Assembly (NCBI RefSeq): GCF_900114535.1
Contig: NZ_FOTK01000036.1
Span: 1 to 63,184 of the forward strand
Origin: Methylobacterium pseudosasicola
GTDB lineage: Bacteria; Pseudomonadota; Alphaproteobacteria; Rhizobiales; Beijerinckiaceae
Reading direction: 5' to 3'
Length of the DNA stretch: 63,184 nt
Shown: piece after piece, positions 34,041 through 43,586 of the stretch
Layout of the letters: every line of letters begins with the position of its first letter
Position numbering within the stretch: position 1 is the stretch's first letter
The notes under the pieces: model-generated
What the model was told of the DNA's origin: nothing
Database searches by the model: none
The model's input: the letters and a program-made list of their open reading frames with translations, nothing else
Made by a program: the position numbers and the translations under genes

Positions 34041-34789
34041 GCATGCGCGGCGATGAGATCTGGGCGTGCGTACCAGTCGTCGAACATCGAGAGCTGCCGG
34101 AACCGGCGGCGGTATCCTAAATCTGTCAATAGCTTGAAGATTTTCTCGCGGCTGTCCGAAAAATTGTGCTCGACGCTGATCAGGGCGATGTCGTGACGCG
34201 TAAAGTCGAAGCTTTGCAGTACGTCAAACTCACCACCTTCCACATCGATGCTCATATAGTCGATCCGCTTGGGGGCGCGGGCCTCCGAAAGAAACCGCTC
34301 CAGCGAGATCGTCTGAACCGGGTATTGCAGGCCCTCCTGGCGAAACTGGGCGTGGAAATCGCCTGTTACCAAGTCGTTCATGCCTGACAACTCGCCGATT
34401 TCTACCTCGTTGAACAGTACCTCGACCCCGTCGGTCTTATAGACGCATTTGTCAGTGATATAGCAGTTCCGGTTGCCGTAGAGCGCCGCGTGCCAGGCTC
34501 GGGCGGGCTCCGCGAGGGCGCCCTGCCAGCCGAAGGTCTTCTCCAGCAGGAGCGTGTTGCTCAGGCTGACGCCGTCGCAGGCGCCGAACTCGACGAAATA
34601 GCCGTTCCGCTTCTCCTTCAGCTCGTACAGAACCCACAGATCCTGGAGGAGCTGGGCGTTGGAATACGGAGCCATCTTCGTAGCGAAGGCCAGGAACTCT
34701 GTCTCGGAGCTGAGGAGATGGGGATCCTTGGCCAGATTGTTCCTGAGATTGATCAAGGCGTTGAACACCGTCAGGAGCTCGATATCCAT
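34037..34789 (-). CDS. FkbM-family methyltransferase
   Basis: The 250-residue protein shows the FkbM layout: the SAM-binding motif GYFVEFGACDGVSLSNTLLL (about residues 60-80), a middle with LAEPARAWHAALYGNRNCYI, then the post-motif RIDYMSIDVEGGEFDVLQSF typical of the family. Such enzymes O-methylate sugars in exopolysaccharides and secondary metabolites. The ATG start is used; an in-frame GTG 15 bases upstream is equally possible because neither has a good ribosome site. It is the first of a minus-strand pair with the helical protein gene and follows a short gene and the phosphomannomutase gene. Confidence 0.87.
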   Translation of the reverse strand: MDIELLTVFNALINLRNNLAKDPHLLSSETEFLAFATKMAPYSNAQLLQDLWVLYELKEKRNGYFVEFGACDGVSLSNTLLLEKTFGWQGALAEPARAWHAALYGNRNCYITDKCVYKTDGVEVLFNEVEIGELSGMNDLVTGDFHAQFRQEGLQYPVQTISLERFLSEARAPKRIDYMSIDVEGGEFDVLQSFDFTRHDIALISVEHNFSDSREKIFKLLTDLGYRRRFRQLSMFDDWYARPDLIAAHA

Positions 34790-34849
34790 GGCCCTGTGTT
34801 CCACTTTCTGACTGGGATCGATACAGAGACGTGTTCGGACGGTCCGCGC

Positions 34850-35185
34850 TCAGCGCCGGAGGCTTCCGGAAGGCTGCCCCCCCAGAACCCGGTTCGAGCC
34901 GTCGAACAGGACGGCGTGTTGGAGCGAATCGGGCTCGCGATCCGGGATGGCGCGTGCCGCCTTGCGAATCGCGAACACGAATCGCTTGCGGCTGAACCCG
35001 TAGGGCCGCAGGCTCCCCAGCACGGCATCGACCAGTTTGGTCATGGCCTCAGAATGGGCCCGTGCCAGATTGCGGTCCCGCACGGCCGTGTCGCGCTCAG
35101 CCTTGATGAGCGCCAGTTCGATCTGCTGCTGCTGAATCCGACGAATGTATTGGGTGTCGATGTCGTGGACGGGGGACTTTATCAT
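34850..35185 (-). CDS. Hypothetical coiled-coil protein
   Basis: The 111-residue protein has a helical, charged N-terminal half suited to a coiled coil (YIRRIQQQQIELALIKAERD, then LARAHSEAMTKLVDAVLGSL) and a basic C-terminal part. It lies between the FkbM and phosphomannomutase genes on the same strand, so it is probably part of the glycan operon. No function is recognised. Confidence 0.52.
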   Translation of the reverse strand: MIKSPVHDIDTQYIRRIQQQQIELALIKAERDTAVRDRNLARAHSEAMTKLVDAVLGSLRPYGFSRKRFVFAIRKAARAIPDREPDSLQHAVLFDGSNRVLGGQPSGSLRR

Positions 35186-35256
35186 ACGGCAGCCTTTGAG
35201 GCCCGGAGCGGTATCGGGCCGGGATGCGGGAATCTATCGTGACGCAGCCTTGGCTA

Positions 35257-36690
35257 TCATGGCCGTTGCGATCGTCCGGCCCGTTCCGTCATGGCGGCCG
35301 CTGCAGCCGTCAGCCCCCAGCGAACGAGGTCTTGGGCGTCCTGCGCCGTCTTGGCCTCCGCATAGCACCGCAGTTCCGGAGCGTTGCCCGAGGCTCGGAA
35401 ATGAATTGACCGGCCGCCGTCGAGCCCGATCCGGATCCCGTCCTGCTCATCGACCGATTGCGGCGAACCGATCGGCTGGAGGAATTCGCCTCGGAAGGCC
35501 TCGTCGCGGAGGTGCTCGAGAAAGGCGCCGCTTCGCTCCGAGGGCGTGTTCGGAAGCCGGTCGCTCGCCATCTCCCCCGCATTGAGGGAAGTCACGAGAT
35601 CGGCCAGCGACGTACCGGCCGCGCGCGCTGCAGCGAGCGTGGCCAGGATAGGCAGCATCGCGTCCCGCGTCGGCAGAGCGGGCATAGTCTTATCCCCGAG
35701 GACGACATCCGATCCGAGCAGGAAGCCGCCATTCGCCTCGAACCCCACAACGGCCCGCGCCCCGGCTCGCTGTGCCTGCTCCATGCCGGCGATGACGAAT
35801 GGGGAGCCGACCTTGGTGCGCATGACTCGGCCGAAGCCACCGGATTGCTCCAGCGCCGAACCGGCCGTCACCGGGACAACAACCGTATCGGCGCCGAGGT
35901 AGCGCGCAGTGATCAGCCCGAGCACGTCCCCGCGCACGATCCCCCCGGCGCCATCGGCCACTAGGGGCCGGTCTGCGTCGCCATCCGTTGTCACGAGTGC
36001 GTCGAAGCCACCGGATGCCATGACCTCAGCGATGAACGCGATATCTTCGGGCCGATGCGCCTCGGTATCGATCGGCACGAACGTCTCCGACCGGCCGATC
36101 GGCGTAACGCTCGCCCCAAAGCTTGCGAGCAGATCGGTTAGCAGGTCACGCGCGACCGAGCTCTGCTGGTAGACCGCGATGCGTAGGCCCTTCAGGATCT
36201 CCGGCGCGAAGGCGTCGCTGTAGCGCCGATGGTAGCGCGCGATGGCACCAGGTTCTAAGGTAGCGGGGGGCGAGGCGGGCATCTGGCCGACGGCTGTGAC
36301 ATCCCCTAGGGCTGCCAGGATGGCAGCCTCGTCGTCCTTGGTGATCTCACCATCGGGCCGATAGAATTTCAGGCCGTTGCGGTCCTCGGGGATGTGACTG
36401 CCGGTGACCATGACGGCATAGGCCCCGCGCCGCGTCGCCTCGAGCGCGAGGGCCGGGGTCGGTAGGGTCCCGCAATCGATCGCTTCGAAGCCCGAAGCCG
36501 CCGCAGCGCTCGCCACCGTCGCGGCGATACCCGGGCTGCTGTTACGCAGGTCCCGGCCGATCACGACCTGGCGGCCCTCGTCCTTTGAGACGGATCGAAA
36601 GAACGCGCGGGCGTATGCGTAGCTCGGCCAGCCCACGAGGTCCGTTACGAGGCCCCGCAAGCCGCTGGTGCCAAATTTCAAGCTGCTCAC
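35257..36690 (-). CDS. Phosphomannomutase/phosphoglucomutase
   Basis: The 477-residue alpha-D-phosphohexomutase interconverts hexose-6- and hexose-1-phosphates for nucleotide sugar synthesis. All four active-site loops are seen: phosphoserine loop VMVTGSHIPEDRNGLKFY, metal loop VTTDGDADRPLVADG, sugar-specificity loop GFEANGGFLLGSDV and phosphate loop IHFRASGNAPELRCYAEA. The serine loop reads TGSHIPEDRNG where TASHNP is common, as in ManB-like enzymes of polysaccharide clusters. With gmd at 51712 it would feed GDP-mannose-derived sugars, although the mannose-1-phosphate guanylyltransferase is not in the window. Confidence 0.9.
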   Translation of the reverse strand: MSSLKFGTSGLRGLVTDLVGWPSYAYARAFFRSVSKDEGRQVVIGRDLRNSSPGIAATVASAAAASGFEAIDCGTLPTPALALEATRRGAYAVMVTGSHIPEDRNGLKFYRPDGEITKDDEAAILAALGDVTAVGQMPASPPATLEPGAIARYHRRYSDAFAPEILKGLRIAVYQQSSVARDLLTDLLASFGASVTPIGRSETFVPIDTEAHRPEDIAFIAEVMASGGFDALVTTDGDADRPLVADGAGGIVRGDVLGLITARYLGADTVVVPVTAGSALEQSGGFGRVMRTKVGSPFVIAGMEQAQRAGARAVVGFEANGGFLLGSDVVLGDKTMPALPTRDAMLPILATLAAARAAGTSLADLVTSLNAGEMASDRLPNTPSERSGAFLEHLRDEAFRGEFLQPIGSPQSVDEQDGIRIGLDGGRSIHFRASGNAPELRCYAEAKTAQDAQDLVRWGLTAAAAAMTERAGRSQRP

Positions 36691-37071
36691 GACGTTTCCA
36701 TCAACCCTGGCGCTGTTCTGCGCCGTCCTGGAAATGATGCCGGGAAATGCGCTCCCTCACAACGCCAAACGGCTTATAGGCGCGTGATCGCACCCAGGGT
36801 AACAGTAGACCTGCAGCGGTCCGCGCCGTCTTCTCCGCCCCGCCGGGGGATATGGAAGCCCCCGATTCACTCCAAATCGCCAACGAAGCTGCGATGGCGT
36901 AGGTACTTTGGAATAGAGAAATGGAAGCTCCGACGGGTCGGCAATCTGCGTTGAGCTCGCTTCCCGACGAGGGCTGCCCGCAGCAAGAGGTGCTGCAGGA
37001 TCATGGGGGAACTGCCCTTTCAGGAACACGACCGCTCACTGCCACGTTATGGCTAAGCTTAGGAGACGCGA
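36691..37071. other. Intergenic stretch upstream of phosphomannomutase
   Basis: About 380 bases between divergent genes. It presumably contains the promoter of the phosphomannomutase operon. No gene, RNA or repeat was recognised. Confidence 0.4.
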
Positions 37072-37287
37072 ATGTTGAACTGGATGCGATCGGCCCTGGT
37101 GCCGAAGCGGCGAACAGCCAGCACGGATACCACGCTTGATGCTGTGGCTGCCGCGCAGGCTTTCTTCAACGCGCAGATTGCTCGGATGCCAACCGTCTGG
37201 CCGCTGGAACCCGCAAACGATGATCCGATGGTAGGGGTCGCCGAGGTGGTGGAGCGAGATTTGCGCACCGCAGGTTATTTGCACTGA
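37072..37287 (+). CDS. Small hypothetical protein
   Basis: The 71-residue protein (RRTASTDTTLDAVAAAQAFF, then QIARMPTVWPLEPANDDPMV and AEVVERDLRTAGYLH) has smooth coding character and an AGGAG about eight bases before its ATG. No family is recognised. Confidence 0.5.
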   Translation: MLNWMRSALVPKRRTASTDTTLDAVAAAQAFFNAQIARMPTVWPLEPANDDPMVGVAEVVERDLRTAGYLH

Positions 37288-37626
37288 GTCCGGAACAGAC
37301 CATGCGTGCGTCTACGCCTGCCAAGGAGTTGGTCCGCCGCGGAAGAACTCGCCGGGCACTGCAGCTGAAACGTCGATCGGATCGAGGCGTTGGCTCGTCT
37401 CCATCATTGGCCGCGAGTGGACGGTGAGTACAGTGGCGAATACGAGAAGTGGACCTGTAGGCTGTGGGCCCAATTGACCGAGAGCAACGCCAGAGTCGGA
37501 CCCTCGTTTTGGATCCAGCTCGTAGTTCACTGACACACCGCGGTCTGCTCCTGCCCCACCAATAGGCTGCCAACGCAAGCCGCCGAGTCTGGAAAAACTG
37601 TTGAACAGCTTTTCCAGAGCAACTGC
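37288..37626. other. Intergenic stretch, nothing firm
   Basis: About 340 bases. A minus-strand frame without a good start is present. The inverted segment GGAAAAACTGTTGAACAGCTTTTCC at about 37592-37616 could form a hairpin near the end of the kpsM-like gene and may terminate its transcript. Confidence 0.4.
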
Positions 37627-38421
37627 CTACGCGGTAAGCTTGCTGACAACGTGCTTTATCAGGAACAGGCCGATTGCAGCAGAAGTCAATCCAAACATGA
37701 GTACGTACATGTGGTCAACGTTGATTCCTGCGTATGGGTAGTAGGCAGATCGTACCCACTCAGCCAGCTGCATTGCAGGATTAAATTTCATCCAATAATA
37801 GACTTTCTCCGGCATATAGCTCGGCAAGAACATCACGCCACTAGATACATACAGGATAATGCTGAACAGCGCATAGCCGATCAGCCATCCCGGGAAGAAC
37901 CCGATGATCGCGACGTTGATCGTGCCGATCCCGACACCGAGGATGATGGCGGCTACGTAGCCGCTGACAGCAGTAAGCGGATCGGCTGGGATCGGGTTGG
38001 TGCCGATGACAATCAGGACTGAACTGACGACCAAAAGGGCTAGAAACCCGGTCACGATCTCGACGAGGATGCGGGAGAAAATCAGATCGAACAGCTTGAC
38101 CTGCGGGTAGTAGGTCAGCGGCCGGTTCATGATGACGGATTTCATGACTTCGCGGGAGATGTATTGAAACACCAGCACCGGTACCGCACCCGTGGCGAAG
38201 AACAGAGCTCGGTTGTCGCCGAGGGGCGCTGCGAGCTTCTGGAAGGTGTAGATCGCGATCAGCATGAATACGTGCACGCAGGGCCAGAGCACCACCACGC
38301 CGTAGCCCCAGATCGACGCGCCGAAGCGCGTGCGCATGTCGCGCAGGATCAGCGCGTGCAGGACGTGCAGGTAGGACTCGGCCGGGCTCTTCTGCGTCTG
38401 AGCCGTCGGGAGAGCGGACAT
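37627..38421 (-). CDS. ABC-2 type polysaccharide export permease (KpsM-like)
   Basis: The 264-residue protein has six predicted membrane helices and the ABC-2 permease pattern. A cytoplasmic N-terminus with LHALILRDMRTRFGASIWGY precedes the first helix, and LFFATGAVPVLVFQYISREV and NRPLTYYPQVKLFDLIFSRI follow. The end carries GVMFLPSYMPEKVYYWMKFN and NPAMQLAEWVRSAYY, close to KpsM/Wzm proteins. It would export capsule polysaccharide with a KpsT/Wzt ATPase. That ATPase is not adjacent or anywhere in the window, so it must be elsewhere. Confidence 0.88.
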   Translation of the reverse strand: MSALPTAQTQKSPAESYLHVLHALILRDMRTRFGASIWGYGVVVLWPCVHVFMLIAIYTFQKLAAPLGDNRALFFATGAVPVLVFQYISREVMKSVIMNRPLTYYPQVKLFDLIFSRILVEIVTGFLALLVVSSVLIVIGTNPIPADPLTAVSGYVAAIILGVGIGTINVAIIGFFPGWLIGYALFSIILYVSSGVMFLPSYMPEKVYYWMKFNPAMQLAEWVRSAYYPYAGINVDHMYVLMFGLTSAAIGLFLIKHVVSKLTA

Positions 38422-38505
38422 CGGGTTGGCCTTCTGCGTTTCGCTGCCTGCTTCGATGAAAAACTGGGCTAAAGTGCGTTGACCGGATGCGTGGGATGGC
38501 CGGCC

Positions 38506-41500
38506 TTACGCCGTCAAGGCGTAGTAGTCGCGCATGAGATCGTCGTACTCGGCCGCCTGGATCGGCACCGAGGGCTCCCGGCCGGTCGAGATGTCGAGTG
38601 CCAGCAGCCGGTCGTTTAAGGCGGCTGGGTCATTCGTCAGGGCGTAGGGCAGGACGTGGCCGTTCGGGTAGGTCCGCAGCCGGTCGCCCTGAGCGCCGAG
38701 ATCGAAGGTGACCACCGGCAGGCCGGTCTGCAGTCCTTGCGTCAGGGTGTACGCGTAGGTTTCCGGCCAGATCGCTGGCAGTAGGATCAGGTCGGCGGAT
38801 GCCATCGGCAGGAGGTCGAGGATCTCCTCGTCCTCCCAGCGCTGGCCGGTCTCGGCGATCTGGAGAGCCGCCCGCGCGACCCGGTCGAGCGTCGGATCGT
38901 CGGTGGAGTAGCGGCCCGTCTCGGTGACGCCGGCCCGCTCCAGACCGTCCTTGAGCGCCGGGTCGGAGAAGCCGACGATTGCAAAGCGCAGCGCCAGGTC
39001 TCGAGTGCAAGCGTCAGCCGCCAGAGCCTGAAGCAGCAGGCCGCCTTCGGGCATGCTGATTCCACTCAGCACCGCGACCCTGCGCAGGCGGCCCGGGCGC
39101 CGCAGGGCGGTGGATCGCACGCTCCGGTCGTGCTCGACATGCGGCCGCACCGTGATCGCCAGATCCGGATACACCGCCTCGATCCGCGCCGCCGTGTCGG
39201 CCGACGGCGCGAACACCCGCGCCGCCCCGGCCAGGAACCGCCCGAACGTTGCCCGGCGCTCCTCCGGATCCGGCTCCTCGTAGCCGTCCGCGTCCGCGGC
39301 CAGGCAGTCCCGGCACAGAGACACCGGCGCCAGCCCGCAATAGCGCCCGTCCGGCATCACCAGGTGGTTGCGGTGGCACACCGGCGAGAAGTCGTGCAGC
39401 GTCCAGGCATAGGGCCGCCCCGCGCCGGATACGAGGTCCATCAGGGCGCGGGCCGCGTTCCAGCGCAGCCCCGCCAGCGAGTGCACGTGGATCAGCAGCG
39501 GCGCCAGCTGCTCGACGAAGGCAGCGAGCTCGTCGGCATCACGGGGCAGGTACAGGCTGTCCAGGCTCGGCAGGTACACGAACTCCCGGCTGCGGTATGA
39601 GACGTTGACCTGGATGTTCCGGGCCCGGTCGACCGAGAGCAGCACCACTGCCGTGCCCTCGGCCTTGAGCCGGGCGATCATGTCGTCGATGTGCCGCTGG
39701 ATGCCCCCGCCCCAGCTATGGGTCACGAACAGCACAGCCCGGCCGTGGAAGTGCCGGGCGAGCCGGTACAGGTCGAGCCGCGCCCGGCCCCGCCGGCCGG
39801 GATCGGCCTGGACGAACTGGCCGACGAGCGCCGGGTAGTCCGGGTGCTTGGCCAGCAGCGCCGCCTGGCCCTGGTCGTACTCGCCGCCCGGGTCGAGCCC
39901 GAACGAGATCTGGCCGGCATGGTAGACGTACACGTCCTCGGCCAGCAGGTTGGAGAACCCGGCCTTGCGGGCGCGCATGCACCAGTCGTTCTCCTCGCCG
40001 TAGCCCTTGCCGAAGGCGATCTCGTCCAGCGTGCCGACCGCGTCGAGCGCCTGGGCGGTCATGTACATGCAGAAGCCGACGCCGGTGGGGACCTCGACGG
40101 AGCGGCTGCGGTTGAGGTCCTTGGCGGCCTGGTCGAGCTCGGGCCGGGGGATCTCCAGCGCCATGGTGTTGTTGGCGTTGAAGCGCGGGTAGCTGCAGAT
40201 CGTGGCGTTGTTCGACAGGGGCGTGACGCTGCCCACGGGGGGGCGGCCGTCCGCCTCGGCGGTCTCGGCATGGGCGACGAGCCGGTCGAGCCAGTCGCCG
40301 AACACCTGAGCGTCGGAGTTGAGCAGGACCACGGCCTTGCCCTGGCGCAGGGACAGGCCGCGGTTGACCGAGCGGACGAAGCCGAGGTTGTTTTGGTTTT
40401 CGACCAGGTGGAACAGGCCGCGGCCGGCCAGCTCGGCGAGGTCGGCTGTGAGCTGCGGGTCGGGGGACCGGTCGTTGACCGCAAGCAGGGTGAACGGGGT
40501 CTTTTGCGGGGCGGCGAGGCAGGCGTGGATGGCGCGCAGGGTCTCGCCGCGGCCCTTGTAGACTGGCATGATCACGACGACCCGGGCCTGGGCGAGGGTC
40601 AGGGCGCGGGGCAGGTCGTCCCAGTCCCGCGGTTCGGGGGCCTCCATGGGCGGCCAGCTGCCGAGATCCTCGGGGCAGCCCATCAGCCCGGCGGCGCGGC
40701 CGGTGCGGACGTAGTGCAGGAATGGTGATTCGCCCGGTGCGAACAGGTGGCCGTAGGCCCGGCGATAGAAGCGGGTCGAGAAGGTCTTGCTCGGATCGCG
40801 ATCCTCCTCCTGGCCGTGGGACAGGAAGTGGATGGCCGGGCCGTTCTCGAAGCCGCGCGTGTCGGGGTAGCGCTTCAGGTACCAGGCTGCGTCGAAGTAC
40901 GGCTCGATCAGCCGGGCCTGCTCCAGGAGGTCCGCATCCTCTTCCGCGGGCGGCGTGCCGTAGCCCGGATCGAAGGCGTCACCCGAGAGATCGGTGCCAC
41001 GCAGCAGCGCGGTGGCCAGATGGTGGATGAAGGGAGCGATCCCCGTCGCTTCCACGTAGGGGCGATGGGCGCGGTAGGCCCAGCTGTTGAAGTCGGGGCG
41101 CGGGTTGCGGCCCCGGCGCCAGCCGGTGGTACAATAGTCGCGGACGGCGTCCGCGTCCTTCGCCAGGCCGTAGCGCTGCCGGTAGAAGGCGTGGTCGAAA
41201 TGGAGCGCCGCCAGCTCAGCCTGAAGGTCCAGGGACGCCAAGCGGTCCAGGGACATACGGCTGATCGCGCCGAGCCAGCCTGTATCCTCCACGGGCGGGC
41301 GCGCCGGGCGCAAGCCGCAGACGTGCAGTAGCGCGTCGAGTGTCGAATGGCGCGGGTCCGGATCGCGCAACTCCCGCCAGCCGGCTCGCGAGAAATGCAC
41401 GTACGGGGGCAAGCCCCGCGCGTCCGGGTAGGTCGCGCGGTACCAAGCCTCGTCCACCGCAGGAAACTTTGGCTGGTCCTCGCTCGAGAACGGCGTGCCG

Positions 41501-42450
41501 CCGGAGAGCAGCGTCTCGGCGACATAACGGAAGAACGGATCGCCGATTACTGCCTGGCTGCCGGCCCGCGCCTGCACGAAGCCGACCGGGTCGAAATCCT
41601 GGCGCGGGCTGCTGCGCATCGCCCGCCAGCCGCCCTGGACATAGCTTCGCAGCAGCTTCGCGTCGGAGGCCTCGGAGAGGTCCTGGGCTTCCCGCTCGTC
41701 CAATCCTTCCTGATAGTAGGCGGCGTCGAAATACGGTGCGAGCGTCTTGGCCTGAAGCGTGACAAGATCCTCCGGGTCGGGCCGGGCCGGGCCGCCATAC
41801 AAGACGTAGTGCACCAGGGGGTTCTGGGTCGCGTAGGAGATGCCCCGGGTCAGGCAATAGGCCAGGGTATCGAAGCGGGGCGACGGCTCGCGGCCCTCGC
41901 GCCAGCCGGAAGCCATGTAATGGGCTGCCGGATCGACGCCGGCCGCCTGCAGGTCCGGGTTGTGGGCGAGATAGAACGCGCCGTCCACGAGACGGCGGGC
42001 CAGGCGCTCGGCCTGCCTGGTATCGGGCCTGGGCAGGGTGCCGCCCTTGGCGCGCTGTGCCGTCACCCAGTGCAGGAACGGGTTGATCCCGGCCCGGGCG
42101 AGATAGGGCCGCGCGGCGAGGTAGTCGGCGGTGCAAAAATCCGGTCGCGGATCCCGGCCCTCGCGCCAGCCGACCGTGAGGTAATCGCGCACCGGATCGA
42201 CCGTGATGCCATACCAGCTCGCGTAGAAGCCCAGATCAACATACGGCTCTAGCGCTACGATCTGCTCTGCCGCCGACGCGAGATCGTTCGCCGGCGGGAG
42301 GCCGCCGCTGGCCGCGAGCCGGATCAGCGGGTTGCGGGTCGAACGCGCTCCGGCGGAACCCGCCCAGCTGTGATACAGGCCATAGAGAGTCTTCAATGCA
42401 CCGCTCTCACGTCGCCGCACACAGCGCTTGCTCCGCCAGACGGGTGTCAT
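38506..42450 (-). CDS. Very large two-domain glycosyltransferase (GT2 + GT4) with six N-terminal repeats
   Basis: The 1314-residue protein begins with about six copies of a 60-75-residue repeat (about residues 40-590). The core pattern is FDxxxYxxxYPD ... HYxxxGWREGRDPxPxFD; clear examples are YLTVGWREGRDPRPDF, HYMASGWREGREPSPRF and HFLSHGQEEDRDPSKTF. A GT2 domain follows (about 620-880: VVVIMPVYKGRGETLRAIHA, NQNNLGFVRSVNRGL, LNSDAQVFGDWLDRLV and GYGEENDWCMRARKAGF). A C-terminal GT4-like domain follows that (about 900-1314: FVTHSWGGGIQRHIDDMIAR and LPAIWPETYAYTLTQGL). It could add two successive sugars to a glycan. The start is uncertain: the ATG at 42448-42450 has no good ribosome site, and TTG/GTG codons a few residues later are alternatives. 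A longer frame upstream overlaps the acyltransferase gene and is unlikely. Confidence 0.87.
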   Translation of the reverse strand: MTPVWRSKRCVRRRESGALKTLYGLYHSWAGSAGARSTRNPLIRLAASGGLPPANDLASAAEQIVALEPYVDLGFYASWYGITVDPVRDYLTVGWREGRDPRPDFCTADYLAARPYLARAGINPFLHWVTAQRAKGGTLPRPDTRQAERLARRLVDGAFYLAHNPDLQAAGVDPAAHYMASGWREGREPSPRFDTLAYCLTRGISYATQNPLVHYVLYGGPARPDPEDLVTLQAKTLAPYFDAAYYQEGLDEREAQDLSEASDAKLLRSYVQGGWRAMRSSPRQDFDPVGFVQARAGSQAVIGDPFFRYVAETLLSGGTPFSSEDQPKFPAVDEAWYRATYPDARGLPPYVHFSRAGWRELRDPDPRHSTLDALLHVCGLRPARPPVEDTGWLGAISRMSLDRLASLDLQAELAALHFDHAFYRQRYGLAKDADAVRDYCTTGWRRGRNPRPDFNSWAYRAHRPYVEATGIAPFIHHLATALLRGTDLSGDAFDPGYGTPPAEEDADLLEQARLIEPYFDAAWYLKRYPDTRGFENGPAIHFLSHGQEEDRDPSKTFSTRFYRRAYGHLFAPGESPFLHYVRTGRAAGLMGCPEDLGSWPPMEAPEPRDWDDLPRALTLAQARVVVIMPVYKGRGETLRAIHACLAAPQKTPFTLLAVNDRSPDPQLTADLAELAGRGLFHLVENQNNLGFVRSVNRGLSLRQGKAVVLLNSDAQVFGDWLDRLVAHAETAEADGRPPVGSVTPLSNNATICSYPRFNANNTMALEIPRPELDQAAKDLNRSRSVEVPTGVGFCMYMTAQALDAVGTLDEIAFGKGYGEENDWCMRARKAGFSNLLAEDVYVYHAGQISFGLDPGGEYDQGQAALLAKHPDYPALVGQFVQADPGRRGRARLDLYRLARHFHGRAVLFVTHSWGGGIQRHIDDMIARLKAEGTAVVLLSVDRARNIQVNVSYRSREFVYLPSLDSLYLPRDADELAAFVEQLAPLLIHVHSLAGLRWNAARALMDLVSGAGRPYAWTLHDFSPVCHRNHLVMPDGRYCGLAPVSLCRDCLAADADGYEEPDPEERRATFGRFLAGAARVFAPSADTAARIEAVYPDLAITVRPHVEHDRSVRSTALRRPGRLRRVAVLSGISMPEGGLLLQALAADACTRDLALRFAIVGFSDPALKDGLERAGVTETGRYSTDDPTLDRVARAALQIAETGQRWEDEEILDLLPMASADLILLPAIWPETYAYTLTQGLQTGLPVVTFDLGAQGDRLRTYPNGHVLPYALTNDPAALNDRLLALDISTGREPSVPIQAAEYDDLMRDYYALTA

Positions 42451-42632
42451 CGGCGGCTGTGTCGAGGCCTGTCGCTCGGATGAGCATGTCTTCGCGGGGT
42501 CTTGCGTCGAGGGCGGATCATCTCGCCGCGCGAGCGCCTCGCCGGCGGCTCTCGCCCTATCGGAACAGGCGCGCCCGGTAAATATGAGCTTCTGGCCTTC
42601 GGTCCCCTGCCTCGCCTTCTCGACGCCGGCGG

Positions 42633-43235
42633 TCAGATTAGGTCCGACCGCCAAGTGACGTCCTCGCGCACGATCCGTGCGGGGTTGCCCGCGGCAACGC
42701 AATGGGGCGGCACGGTTCCGGTGACGACCGCGTGCGCCCCGATGATCGCGTTGTCGCCGATGGTCGAGCCCTTGAGCAGCGTCGCTTGGTTGGCGATCCA
42801 AACGTGGTTGCCCACGCGGACGGGCTTTGCCGGGTTCAGCCGCTCGCCCCCGCTCCGGCTGATGATCGAGTGAAAATCGCTCGTTGTTATCCAGACCCCG
42901 GATGCGATCGAGCAGTCCGTCCCGATCTCGATCGCCTTTGCCTCAACGGGGTTTAGATGGACGAGCCCGGTGAAGCCGGTTCTGTCGCCGATGCGCAGCA
43001 TCGAACCCGGGCCGATATAAATATTTGCCATCCCGAGGCGCACATCGTCCCCGATATCGAACTTGCAATTCGACTCGATCACGATGTGCATATCTTTGTC
43101 GGAAACGCAGCCCCTTCCTATACGGATATAGTTATTATCGCCGTTGATATATATCTTTCCGGCCTGATCATGTTGTTCTCTCGAGTCAATATCGATAATA
43201 TTATTTTCCCCTTTATCAAATATATTCAACGGCAT
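42633..43235 (-). CDS. Left-handed beta-helix (hexapeptide) acyltransferase
   Basis: The 200-residue protein has the isoleucine-patch repeats of the CysE/LacA/NodL superfamily, with a long first coil (YINGDNNYIRIGRGCVSDKD) and the conserved catalytic end VRVGNHVWIANQATLLKGST, then IGAHAVVTGTVPPHCVAAGN, and PARIVRE. The catalytic histidine expected before the last coils is in SDFHSIISRSGG. It most likely O-acetylates a sugar of the surface polysaccharide. The reading frame stops about 180 bases before the giant glycosyltransferase start, on the same strand. Confidence 0.88.
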   Translation of the reverse strand: MPLNIFDKGENNIIDIDSREQHDQAGKIYINGDNNYIRIGRGCVSDKDMHIVIESNCKFDIGDDVRLGMANIYIGPGSMLRIGDRTGFTGLVHLNPVEAKAIEIGTDCSIASGVWITTSDFHSIISRSGGERLNPAKPVRVGNHVWIANQATLLKGSTIGDNAIIGAHAVVTGTVPPHCVAAGNPARIVREDVTWRSDLI

Positions 43236-43586
43236 GGATAACCTTGCTAAAATTAAGATATTGTTTGGACGGCTGCGACCTAGTTGGGATCTAAATCGTT
43301 TAGCGACCCTAAAACACAGGGATAAGCTGCGATTGGCTGAGCCAACTCAGCTTTGATTTGAATTGAATGGATTTGATTTATTCAAATCCGTGTGCGTCGC
43401 CGGGTCTGGCCATGTCCGTCGGAAGCGTCTCAGCAATCTGTAAGCCAGAAATTGTGTTTCCCACAACTCATGCAGGCCATAGGAACTGATCCCGCTGTGA
43501 TAGTGCCAACCGTCTCGCTGTTGACGGCTCAAGGGTCCTATGACCTATGGCCGCTCACGAACGAGTGTATGCAATGAGGCCGATGG
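43236..43586. other. AT-rich divergent intergenic region
   Basis: About 350 bases, AT-rich near 43240-43400 (AATTGAATGGATTTGATTTA), between the acyltransferase gene (minus) and the coiled-coil protein gene (plus). It probably holds both promoters. Confidence 0.42.

Noticed and set aside
37312..37578. 88-residue minus-strand frame starting MRWQPIGGAGADRG
   Set aside because: It starts with TTG, lacks a ribosome site and family, and cannot be told from noise.
42451..42801. N-terminal extension of the giant glycosyltransferase
   Set aside because: It overlaps the acyltransferase gene in another phase and has no domain or ribosome site.
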